A DNA stretch of 49,096 bases, taken from Companilactobacillus crustorum JCM 15951. GTDB taxonomy: Bacteria > Bacillota > Bacilli > Lactobacillales > Lactobacillaceae. Numbering within the stretch: the first letter of the stretch is position 1; each line of letters opens with the position of its first letter. A model generated the notes under the pieces. The model was not told the DNA's origin. It saw only the letters and a list, made by a program, of their open reading frames with translations, and did no database searches. The stretch covers positions 1 through 49,096 of the forward strand of contig NZ_AZDB01000015.1 of assembly GCF_001434585.1 (NCBI RefSeq), written 5' to 3'. The position numbers and the translations under genes are program-made. Of the stretch, positions 19,501 to 25,930 are shown piece after piece.

Positions 19501-19531
19501 CGATGGTAAAAAATCTCCTGAGACTGAATAG
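16514..19531 (+). CDS. MMPL/RND-superfamily exporter
   Basis: This is a 1005-residue membrane exporter of the MMPL type, driven by the proton gradient in related proteins. There are two repeats, each with one helix, a large outside domain and five or six helices. The MMPL signatures GIGTDYNILLYNYFKG and GVDYSIFLMVRFKDE end the fourth-helix regions. The second outside domain (about 480-720) is a long Ser/Gln/Ala-rich coiled coil with heptad-like SQL.SG repeats, as in YhgE/Pip-type phage-infection proteins. GGAGAAA precedes the ATG at 16514. The divergent TetR gene probably represses it. Likely cargo includes hydrophobic drugs or lipids; the real substrate cannot be read. It ends at a strong terminator. 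Confidence 0.9.
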   Translation: MRKWKNKYASALIGWIIVVLVAIIAMPNVSQLVRNKGNITLPAYTESQKASNIEKKANGNKSVRIYTVVFKNNGSGKLTASQSDKIDEKLNELSNKKLLKISKVMGPSDNAETKKQLIAKDKSTQLAQVTVKKNNSVGQQVKELQKQLNISGIKTYVTGADALNDEFSTVTEKGIQKTEVIAIIFIFIVLILVFRSPIVPLISLLNVGVAFVTSLSIVMNLAEKVDFPISNFTQVFLVVVLFGIGTDYNILLYNYFKGALARGLSANEAAHDAQKHGGRTILYSGISVLIGFSVLSLAKFSFYQSAVGVAIGVLVLLAVLLTLNMFFMQTLGSKMFWPSKVTAGRGKSRIWYGLSRTALAYPVVILGIIAVCAVPFLVNSSSTLNFNNADEVPDTYQAKKGYEVIQDHFSKGMSAPATVYIEGSSKMTTQAKLAAIDDLTNYLKKEPGVKTVTSATQPGGSKIKNMYLKDQLVSITNGLNTSTKGLEKIKSGLTSASSQLQSANISSSTAQVQELADGTSQLQAGAQQLSSGIDEYTSGVSSVNSGLQSANSQLPTLTSGVSTLSSSSSQLASGMAQLQSQVSSLSSQASQLLALMQSSGQDTTNAANSISQLQSSISQLSAGSAAVSSGMTQLQNQIPTLTSGVSTLASGTNTLNNSSATLTSGGQSVASGATTVNTGVQQMNTQLKQMSSEVTQLESGLSSASDGLDSLAAGNATMKTYLDGLRKSYVGDTFYLPKSTIKSKTFKPALDAYMSKDRKIAELTIVFKNDPNNETTSKQLKTIQSDMKSNLKHGALKDAKVAVGGQTSQNNDLRTLANGDFGRTALIMTIGIGIALIVVTESILQPMTIIGTLLLAYEMALGLTRIFSKFVLGDNLLSWNTPFFTFIMLMALGVDYSIFLMVRFKDEPMPDLKDRMLNAATAIGTVVISAAIILSGTFAALMPSGVTTLIQVALGVIFGLIILVIFLPLTLSSLISLTMWHENRMNHVKTNKKTKSDGKKSPETE

Positions 19532-19550
19532 TATAAATTTTAGCTTAATT

Positions 19551-19600
19551 AAAAAATGGGTTCTAATGACTTTTTCTAGTCGTTAGGGCCCATTTGTATT
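19551..19600 (+). terminator. MMPL gene terminator
   Basis: A 17-base arm ending CTAATGAC (19554-19570) pairs with 19579-19595, followed by a T-rich tail. The stem has wobble and one mismatch. Confidence 0.85.
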
Positions 19601-19672
19601 TATGACAAGGACGGAAAATAAATGAAGTATGTTACCCTTAGAATAAGAGTTTTTAAGAGAGAGAGGGAATGT

Positions 19673-20008
19673 ATGAAGAATCGTGTTATTAGAAATTTTT
19701 TGATATTTTTGGGATGCTGGTTTCTAATTGTTATCGGAGTAAATATTACTCAGCAACAACCAATTCTAACTAATTTTCCCTGGGAGATTCTTTTAATTTT
19801 CCTATTATCATTGATTTTAGTAGTTACAGAATTGAAAAGAAAAACCATTTGGGGAATTTATTTTATCGTATTCTTCATTTATATGTTGTTAAATGGTGGT
19901 TACTATAATTGGACATCATTAATTACTTTTGCTTTTATGTCATTTTTTATGTCAGCTATCACTTATTTTATTGGTGTACAGTTTAAAAAGGGTGGACAGG
20001 TTAAATAA
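19673..20008 (+). CDS. small four-helix membrane protein
   Basis: This is a protein of 111 residues with four hydrophobic helices (about 8-25, 35-52, 58-75 and 80-100) and short basic ends. The ATG at 19673 follows GAGAGAGGGA; a longer frame from 19622 has no ribosome site. It resembles DUF3021-type membrane proteins in length and topology, but no diagnostic motif is present, so I do not assign a family. The next gene, a lipoprotein, starts 27 bases downstream on the same strand. The two probably form an operon acting at the membrane. Confidence 0.65.
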   Translation: MKNRVIRNFLIFLGCWFLIVIGVNITQQQPILTNFPWEILLIFLLSLILVVTELKRKTIWGIYFIVFFIYMLLNGGYYNWTSLITFAFMSFFMSAITYFIGVQFKKGGQVK

Positions 20009-20035
20009 AAAAATTAGTTCAGGGGACTTAATTTA

Positions 20036-20812
20036 ATGAAAAAGAAAGTATTGATCATATTGTTCTTTGGATGTTTTTTCTTATTGGCAGGATGTAATCT
20101 AAAAAATAATCAAGTTACTATCGATCGGTCCAAACAAACGCGATTGATTAAAAAGAATCAGCGGATTTGGAGTAGGAGGATTAAGAATACTCACCCTGTA
20201 AGTGATGCGATGTTCGACAAAAAGATAATTAGAGTCCCTGATGGATATAATGATGAGGATATGTCATATGAACGGCTGAAGAATGGTAATCAATTGCTAA
20301 TCAAAGGAAAGGTTATCAATTTACAACCGGAAAATTATCGGTCAATTGGAACTGAAACTAAAGGAACTGTTCAAATTGAAAAAGTGATTAGTGGGGATGA
20401 ATCCTTTACAGGTAAGACAATTGAAACTGAGTTTTCTGGTGGAATTACTCAAGCAAAAGATTATTTTACTAGTATTGAAGGCGAATATTTTGGTAAAGGT
20501 TATGGCTTTTCTAATCCTAAAACAAAGGTTTTGGTTACCAATTCAGTTGTTCCGATGCCTAATATTGGAAATACAGTGATTTTAGGATTGAATAAGTATC
20601 GACCAGAGAATAAGTATCGTCAAGCAATGTATAAAAAGAACGGTCTAACATTAAAGAATTTTTATGTGATCAATAATCCTGAGGTTACTTATTGGGTTAT
20701 GAGGAATGGACAGTTTAAGTTGAACAATCCAGCCTTTTATCAAAAAAAGAATAGGAACAAGTATCCCCAATTATTTAAGATAACTAAGAAGTTAAATAAA
20801 ACTTATTTATAA
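20036..20812 (+). CDS. lipoprotein of unknown function
   Basis: This is a 258-residue lipoprotein. The signal peptide ends in LLAGC, giving a lipidated Cys at about residue 19. The mature part is basic (many Lys, Arg, Asn) and has a compact beta-rich middle. There, LKNGNQLLIKGKVINLQPENY through GTVQIEKVISGDESFTGKTI reads like a small OB- or SH3-like barrel. No catalytic motif is seen. AGGGGA precedes the ATG. It follows the small membrane protein by 27 bases, probably in the same operon. Structured repeat element A and a bidirectional terminator lie downstream. Codon use is typical of the window. Confidence 0.75.
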   Translation: MKKKVLIILFFGCFFLLAGCNLKNNQVTIDRSKQTRLIKKNQRIWSRRIKNTHPVSDAMFDKKIIRVPDGYNDEDMSYERLKNGNQLLIKGKVINLQPENYRSIGTETKGTVQIEKVISGDESFTGKTIETEFSGGITQAKDYFTSIEGEYFGKGYGFSNPKTKVLVTNSVVPMPNIGNTVILGLNKYRPENKYRQAMYKKNGLTLKNFYVINNPEVTYWVMRNGQFKLNNPAFYQKKNRNKYPQLFKITKKLNKTYL

Positions 20813-20876
20813 CTATACAAATAGTTTTTTTACTTTAAAGTATGTTGTGTATTAAAGGATGCCGCCTTCTGCAATA

Positions 20877-21045
20877 ATTGAAATTTGGCTGAAACGCCGT
20901 GGGTACGACTTGGAACTTATGCTGCGCACAATTTTCACGGTTGAGCCAATTTCAATTTTTGCTCCAGACTAGTGTAATTGTTATATAGTATTTCATTTTA
21001 AATAGTTAGATACCAAAAATAGCTAATGACTTTTATATTATAGTC
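20877..21045 (+). repeat. structured repeat element, copy A
   Basis: A hairpin is formed by ATTGAAATTTGGCT (20877-20890) and AGCCAATTTCAAT (20944-20956). Inside it, CCGTG pairs with CACGG (20936-20940). About 60 bases of linker and a terminator follow. A related copy (B) lies at 48486-48679. No reading frame spans it, so it is either a small RNA with its own terminator or a mobile 3'-UTR-type repeat. Confidence 0.6.
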
Positions 21046-21136
21046 ATTAGCTATTTTTTCGTAGTCTTAAATTATAAACTGAATCATTTTAGCAAGTTTA
21101 AAGTTAAAAATACTAACAGATACACTAATCTGGAGC
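20961..21136. repeat. 16-base inverted repeat flanking the terminator
   Basis: GCTCCAGACTAGTGTA (20961-20976) and TACACTAATCTGGAGC (21121-21136) are inverted copies matching at 15 of 16 positions, with the bidirectional terminator between them. Both converging transcripts therefore carry the same motif ahead of the shared terminator. The rest of the 20813-21209 gap contains no gene. Confidence 0.6.
21014..21060. terminator. bidirectional terminator between converging genes
   Basis: AAAATAGCTAATGAC (21016-21030) pairs perfectly with 21043-21057, with T runs on both strands. It serves the plus-strand lipoprotein and the minus-strand amidase. Confidence 0.9.
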
Positions 21137-21209
21137 GGAGCTAGGATGGTCTCAGTGGAAGATGACACCCTTCAATACTCACGAATTAATCAAGAAACAA
21201 ATTTGAGAC

Positions 21210-22088
21210 TTATATTTTATAAGTATCTGCAACCCATTCGTTAGTAGCAATACGGTGATAGGTAACTCCGTTCAATTGTTTAGTTTGATCAGTATACCAT
21301 GAAGAATCATTGGCTAGGGCACGACCACTGACGGTATAAACTGAACCATCGTCTTTGAAACTTACGATTGGTACGAATGAATTTTTAGGGTCATCTACTT
21401 TAATAACGTTAGGATTTTGCCAATTAACGTCGCCATGATTTTTTAGATTATTATAATAGCTTGAGATCAAAGCGTTAAATTGATCCATGTCATAACCCCA
21501 GGTACTGAAATAATAATTGGGATCTTGATGTGTAGTCTCATGCCACATATCACTAGTTTGTTTGTGAGATAGAACAGTTTGACCAGCCACATCAGGCAAA
21601 TTATATTGAATTAGTTTTTGTGCGATATAGTAAGCATCATTTGAAAGTGAACGAGCAAATGCATCATATGAACTTACTCGACAGAGTTCAACTTGAATGA
21701 AACGAGCATTTGCTGTTGGTCCAGCTCCCCAAACGGTGTAATCAGTGTTGTGAATATTGAGAATTTGATTATCGTCAACGAAAGCATGGACATAGGTTTG
21801 GAGCGTAGGCCAGTTTTGATTGAAACGGTCAGTAAATTGCTGAGCAGTTACGTTTGGTTCTGAGGTTTCATGGACCACAATCCCTTCAGGATGACCGACG
21901 CCGTAACGATAGCCTTGCCAGACGCTGAAAGTTCCTTCTTGATTCTGAATCTGAGCTGGTTTAATACGATTTTGTAAAATATAATCGTTAATTTTTGAGT
22001 CTGCCTTAATGGTTTGTTGATGACTTGCGGTAATGATTAATAATAATACCAAGATGATGGATATAATAGTTTTCTTTTTTGTGATAAT
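21210..22088 (-). CDS. N-acetylmuramoyl-L-alanine amidase with SLAP domain
   Basis: This is a secreted peptidoglycan amidase of about 292 residues. The Amidase_2 domain shows zinc-ligand candidates in GIVVHETSEPN, YVHAFVDD and the HQDP segment of THQDPNYYFS. The last 50 residues are a SLAP-type wall-binding repeat (VYTVSGRALAND to IATNEWVADTYKI). The start is unusual. No ATG, GTG or TTG lies between the upstream in-frame stop (22098-22100) and a TTG at 22052 that would cut the basic part off the signal peptide. A strong GGGGGA ribosome site lies just before ATT (22088) and ATC (22085), giving a normal TKKKTIIS signal start. I therefore propose ATT or ATC initiation; TTG at 22052 is the alternative. 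It is divergent from the SLAP protein at 22272. Confidence 0.75.
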   Translation of the reverse strand: MITKKKTIISIILVLLLIITASHQQTIKADSKINDYILQNRIKPAQIQNQEGTFSVWQGYRYGVGHPEGIVVHETSEPNVTAQQFTDRFNQNWPTLQTYVHAFVDDNQILNIHNTDYTVWGAGPTANARFIQVELCRVSSYDAFARSLSNDAYYIAQKLIQYNLPDVAGQTVLSHKQTSDMWHETTHQDPNYYFSTWGYDMDQFNALISSYYNNLKNHGDVNWQNPNVIKVDDPKNSFVPIVSFKDDGSVYTVSGRALANDSSWYTDQTKQLNGVTYHRIATNEWVADTYKI

Positions 22089-22271
22089 AAATTCCCCCTA
22101 ATCCCATAGACAAGAGTAGCACAAGCTGATAAAAGGGAAGTTTACAGAATTGTTACAAGATTGTGGATAACTTATTTAAATTAGTTTTAAGAGTTGTGGA
22201 AAAAAATAAAATAATAGCTCACAGCTATATAATTATTCTTGGAAGTAAGTATAGATATGGAGGGGTTTATT

Positions 22272-23579
22272 TTGAAAAAGAGTACATCATTATTGTTTAG
22301 TGGACTTTTAGTTTCAGGTATGGTCCTTGGTGCTACTGTAACAACACCAACAACTGTACATGCGGATGACAATCCAACAACACAAGCTACAACTAACGTT
22401 ACTAATAACGTTACATATTATGATCAAAGCGGTAAGGCTGTTTTGACTAAGAGCGTAGAAGGTACTAAGGGTGCCACAATTGATTATGTTCCAGATGGTT
22501 ATGCTATTTCTGGTGACAAAGCTGTTTTCGGTGATAATCAAGCTAATATTTCTGTTAAAGTAACTAAGATGATTTCTGTCAAAGTTAATTACGTCGATCA
22601 AAATAATAATTTAGTTAATTCAGAAGTTGTCAACGGTGGAGAAGGCAATACTTATAAATTGACTGATATTCCTGCTGGTTGTAGTTGGGCTAATGATACC
22701 GAACAAACAATCACTTTGGTTAACGGCAAGGAATACAACGTTCCTGTTAATAAAAAAGTTTTCAACACAGTTATCTTCAAGACAGCTGATAATATTGAAG
22801 TAGGTAGAACTGAAATTTATAGTGATAAAGTTGGCGATGTCGTTAACCTTAATTCAACACAAGTACCTAGTGGCTACAAGGCTGGCACAACTTCATTGAC
22901 GCTTCAAAGCGACAATAATACACAATTTATTACTGTTACTAAAAATGCTGACGCTGCTACTGGTGTCGTTACGGTTAACGATAACGATGCACAATTGTAC
23001 ACAATTTATGGCAATGCCATTACTGGCCGTACTTTGAAAGCTAAGTCATCATGGAAGACTTTTGATACAAAGGTTATTAAAGGCAAAACTTACTATAAAG
23101 TAGCTACAGATGAATGGGTAGAAGCTAGCGATGTTACCGTTGCTAACTCTAACAATGAAGCTGTAACACCATTTACTGAAGTTGTTACAACTAAGAATAC
23201 TCCTGCTCATCTTTATACTAAAGATGGTCAAGCTATTACAGGCCGTGCTTTAGGAGCAAACACACCATGGAAGACAGCTAATAAGATGGTTCTAAATGGA
23301 ACAACTTATTATCAAGTTTCTACAAATGAATGGGTCAAAGGTGACGATGTAACATTACCAGCAAACAATAATACTACAAGCAACGTTACACCAGCATCAG
23401 GTGTTGTTACAACTACAAATGCTGTTGCTACACTTTATACTAAAGATGGTCAAGCTATTACAGGCCGTGCTTTAAGACCAAATACACCATGGCAAATAGC
23501 TAATAAGATGGTTCTAAATGGAACAACTTATTATCAAGTTGCTACGAATGAATGGGTTAAAGCTACAAATATTAAATAA
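22272..23579 (+). CDS. MucBP/SLAP surface protein
   Basis: This is an exported protein of 435 residues. Its TTG start at 22272 follows GGAGGGG; an earlier ATG at 22239 overlaps no ribosome site. Residues 1-33 are a signal peptide ending VHA/DD. Three MucBP-like repeats follow (from NVTYYDQSGK, SVKVNYVDQNNN and NTVIFKTADN). Three SLAP-type repeats complete the protein, each with LYT..G.AITGR.L, a W, YY.V(A/S)T.EWV. The last two are near copies at DNA level. The SLAP repeats should hold it to the wall and the MucBP part could bind mucus or glycans. No LPxTG motif is present. It is divergent from the SLAP-tagged amidase, and its terminator is shared with the minus-strand response regulator. Confidence 0.85.
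   Translation: MKKSTSLLFSGLLVSGMVLGATVTTPTTVHADDNPTTQATTNVTNNVTYYDQSGKAVLTKSVEGTKGATIDYVPDGYAISGDKAVFGDNQANISVKVTKMISVKVNYVDQNNNLVNSEVVNGGEGNTYKLTDIPAGCSWANDTEQTITLVNGKEYNVPVNKKVFNTVIFKTADNIEVGRTEIYSDKVGDVVNLNSTQVPSGYKAGTTSLTLQSDNNTQFITVTKNADAATGVVTVNDNDAQLYTIYGNAITGRTLKAKSSWKTFDTKVIKGKTYYKVATDEWVEASDVTVANSNNEAVTPFTEVVTTKNTPAHLYTKDGQAITGRALGANTPWKTANKMVLNGTTYYQVSTNEWVKGDDVTLPANNNTTSNVTPASGVVTTTNAVATLYTKDGQAITGRALRPNTPWQIANKMVLNGTTYYQVATNEWVKATNIK
23211..23541 (+). repeat. 222-bp tandem duplication of the SLAP repeat
   Basis: Two adjacent segments with a 222-bp period encode the last two SLAP repeats. A 42-bp block at 23211-23252 is identical to 23433-23474, and a further identical block starts near 23277 and 23499. 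The first SLAP repeat is much more diverged, so this duplication is recent. Confidence 0.8.
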
Positions 23580-23586
23580 TGCTACT

Positions 23587-23635
23587 AAAAAAGAATCTCT
23601 CAACTTGGTTTATTCCAAGTTAAGAGATTCTTTTT
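23587..23635. terminator. bidirectional terminator, twin of 27135-27184
   Basis: A long stem (AAGAATCTCT...AACTTGG with its complement) has A and T runs on both strands and one internal C-A mismatch. It ends the SLAP gene on one side and the two-component operon on the other. An almost identical hairpin lies at 27135-27184. Confidence 0.9.
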
Positions 23636-23650
23636 GTTTGGTCATAAAAA

Positions 23651-24406
23651 CTAGTTTGCGATGTGGTAATGCTTCTTTAAAATTGCTAATTTTCGTCTAG
23701 AAATATCGCAAGTAGTATTATCTATAAAAACTAATTTTTGATTATTACTGTCAATGGATTTTATATTATCAGGATTAACTAAGAGACTTTTATGAGCACG
23801 ATAAAAATTGGGAAGCTTAGTTTCGATCGTTTTCAATGTGTCAGGAAATTCGATAATTTCATTAGTTGAATGAAGGAAAACATTATGGGTATTCTCATAT
23901 GATTCAAAATAATTGATTTGATTAATCTCAAATTCGTAGGGCTTGGGACCAATTCTAAAATTGAAAGTAGTTTTATTTTTTTGATTTGAAGGAACTAAAC
24001 GATTTATCGTTACTTCTAAATCTTGAAATAATTTCGACTTTATAGCCTCTAAACCAATTTCTTTAGAAATGTAGTCCAATGGTTCTACTTTTCGTTCAAA
24101 AATCATAGGCGTTAATTCTTCATGCGTAGTGATGAAAACAATTTTAGCATTCAAGTCCTGTTGTCTAATACTTGTAGCTAAGTCGATCCCCCTCATTTTA
24201 GATTCAGGAAATTCTATATCTAGTAAGAAGAATTTAGTATCATGGGGATGGCTTTCCATATAGAGAGTGACCTCTTTAGGATTGGCCGTTGATAGAATTA
24301 TTTTCATGTCAACACCCGGATGTGTTTTAATATATTCCTTTATCATATATTGATAGTAGGTTCTAAGTGCCTTATTATCTTCACAAATTATTATATTAAG
24401 TAACAT
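23651..24406 (-). CDS. LytTR-family (AgrA-like) response regulator
   Basis: This is a 251-residue response regulator. The receiver domain (1-125) has the acidic pair ED at 9-10, the phospho-acceptor D63 in FFLLDIEFP, and a TTHEELTP segment. The C-terminal LytTR DNA-binding domain covers about 150-250 (YEFEINQINYFES ... NFYRAHKSLLVNPDNI). Such regulators bind pairs of direct repeats and commonly control bacteriocin, competence or quorum genes. The ATG overlaps the kinase stop by one base, so the pair is translationally coupled. Targets are not obvious in the window. The kinase type and the adjacent micro-gene suggest peptide signalling. Confidence 0.92.
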   Translation of the reverse strand: MLLNIIICEDNKALRTYYQYMIKEYIKTHPGVDMKIILSTANPKEVTLYMESHPHDTKFFLLDIEFPESKMRGIDLATSIRQQDLNAKIVFITTHEELTPMIFERKVEPLDYISKEIGLEAIKSKLFQDLEVTINRLVPSNQKNKTTFNFRIGPKPYEFEINQINYFESYENTHNVFLHSTNEIIEFPDTLKTIETKLPNFYRAHKSLLVNPDNIKSIDSNNQKLVFIDNTTCDISRRKLAILKKHYHIAN

Positions 24407-25722
24407 TACTTATCTTCCAATACAGTTAGGATAGTAGTAAAGTAACCATCCTTAAATTTTGTTTGTAGCAGCAAATTGTCATTTGAATTTATTATTTCTC
24501 TAACAGTAGATAATCCAAGACCGCTGTGTTCTTTTTTAGTTGTGTAGCCAGTAGTATATATTTTATTTATATCAATATTTTCTTGTTCTTTAATGTTGTT
24601 TTTAATAATCAATTCAATGTAGCCAGAGAATGAAATAATGGCAAAATTTAATTGAGGATAGTCGTTGAAAAGACTCGCCTCAATAGCGTTATCAAAGAGT
24701 ATTCCTAGTATCCTAGTTATTTCTACGGACTCTTTTTGAGGGATGTTGGCATTTTCGTCAATTTCAAAGTTAGTTTCGATATTTTGGTTCTTAGCATAGA
24801 TCAACTTAGTGATAATAATGCCTCTAACTAAACTATCTTGTAGTTTATATAAGCTAGCATTTTCAATTGATAAATTGGAACCAACATTTGCATCAGCGTA
24901 GTTTAGCAATTCTCGAATTGAATCGTTCTGAATATCGTTAGATTTTAAAGAGGCTGAGAGTGATAGTAAAAAATTTTTGTAATCATGTTTGAATTTTCGA
25001 AGTTCAATATTTTTTCTTTCGAGTTCTTTTATATAAATATTACGTTCTTTGAGGTTCTTGATCTCTGATTCTAACTTTATTTCTTTTAATCGACTGGAAA
25101 TAAAAAGAAATGCACCGATACCAATTAAAATAATAATGATAGCAGATATTATTAATGTGATTCTTAAATAGGAAAGAGGAATCTGAAGGTAATTAAAAAC
25201 AATCATCAAAACTAAATAGCAAACTAATGTTATTACTATAGCAATGCCAATAATTCCACGAACCGTTTTGTCATAGAAAAAAGAACTGATAGATTTTCTT
25301 TTAAAAAAATATTTTATTAAGAAAGCTAACAGTAAACTCAGAATATAATTTATTACAACAATTATTATTGATGACAAAGTGGATGGTGATAAATTTCTTG
25401 TACCAAAGGAATCTATTAAAAGACTGCTAGCGATATTCTGAGTAATAGAAGTTATTAAGAAAGCCAGTATAAAAAAAGATATCGTTGATAGCCAACTATA
25501 ATTAGTCGATTTTCTAATTATAATTATGAATATAAAGGAAGCAATTAAGCTTATACCATCAAGATAATAATCTAAAAAACTAAATATAATACTAATTGTT
25601 AAAGCTATGTAAATATTCTTAGTGTTTTTAAACTGAGGACTAAGTAAAAAAAGAATGATAAAAAAAAGAATGGTATCCAATAGGTTAGTTGAATACCATG
25701 ACAGAATTGAAAATATAAACAA
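24406..25722 (-). CDS. GHKL (AgrC-like) sensor histidine kinase
   Basis: This is a 438-residue sensor kinase of the peptide-sensing type. Residues 1-210 contain six or seven hydrophobic helices, as in AgrC/ComD. A coiled coil (about 213-243) leads to the phospho-acceptor H246 in FKHDYKNFL. The GHKL ATPase domain has the N box LFDNAIEAS and the G box SGLGLSTVREII. The start is TTG at 25722, seven bases after AGGGAGA. That ribosome site begins two bases after the stop codon of the 17-codon gene at 25738-25791, which suggests coupled translation. The operon order is micro-gene, kinase, regulator. No AgrB-type peptidase or AgrD precursor lies beside it, so if it senses a peptide, the processing differs from Agr. 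Confidence 0.92.
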   Translation of the reverse strand: MFIFSILSWYSTNLLDTILFFIILFLLSPQFKNTKNIYIALTISIIFSFLDYYLDGISLIASFIFIIIIRKSTNYSWLSTISFFILAFLITSITQNIASSLLIDSFGTRNLSPSTLSSIIIVVINYILSLLLAFLIKYFFKRKSISSFFYDKTVRGIIGIAIVITLVCYLVLMIVFNYLQIPLSYLRITLIISAIIIILIGIGAFLFISSRLKEIKLESEIKNLKERNIYIKELERKNIELRKFKHDYKNFLLSLSASLKSNDIQNDSIRELLNYADANVGSNLSIENASLYKLQDSLVRGIIITKLIYAKNQNIETNFEIDENANIPQKESVEITRILGILFDNAIEASLFNDYPQLNFAIISFSGYIELIIKNNIKEQENIDINKIYTTGYTTKKEHSGLGLSTVREIINSNDNLLLQTKFKDGYFTTILTVLEDK

Positions 25723-25737
25723 AATAAATCTCCCTAA

Positions 25738-25791
25738 TTAATGATGTAAGAAAATTGAGCCAATTGAAATGAATGAAGTAAAAATATCCAT
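25738..25791 (-). CDS. 17-residue micro-peptide leading the kinase operon
   Basis: Reading the minus strand gives ATG and 16 further sense codons, MDIFTSFISIGSIFLHH, then TAA. AAGGGAGG sits about seven bases before the ATG, one of the best ribosome sites in the window. The stop codon is two bases from the ribosome site of the kinase gene. The peptide is hydrophobic and ends in two His. It has no double-glycine leader, no AgrD-like Cys and no Sec signal. It could be a signalling peptide for the kinase, a ligand of the divergent RRNPP-like regulator, a small membrane-active peptide, or only a leader that couples translation. It resembles no family I recognise. Confidence 0.5.
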   Translation of the reverse strand: MDIFTSFISIGSIFLHH

Positions 25792-25874
25792 ATTATTTCC
25801 TCCCTTAATGAAATACTTACTTGAATGGTAACATATTTATGTTTGAGGAAAAGGGCAATAGTCTTAATAGGTAC

Positions 25875-25920
25875 ATTATATCGTTAAATGGTATAATAAA
25901 AAGTATTATATTACTAAATG
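25875..25920. promoter_or_regulatory. paired 16-base repeats in the divergent promoter region
   Basis: ATTATATCGTTAAATG (25875-25890) and ATTATATTACTAAATG (25905-25920) match at 13 of 16 positions and are exactly 30 bases apart, close to three helical turns. They lie between the micro-peptide operon and the XRE-TPR regulator. Candidate -10 boxes on both strands (TATAAT at 25892-25897 on plus; its complement at 25875-25880) fall inside. They are probable operators for one of the two regulators. Confidence 0.45.
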
Positions 25921-25930
25921 AGGTACAAGT

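Noticed and set aside
24406-25930. Classical Agr/Lam quorum system
   Set aside because: Neither an AgrB-type membrane protease nor an AgrD-type peptide with the conserved Cys is found near the kinase.
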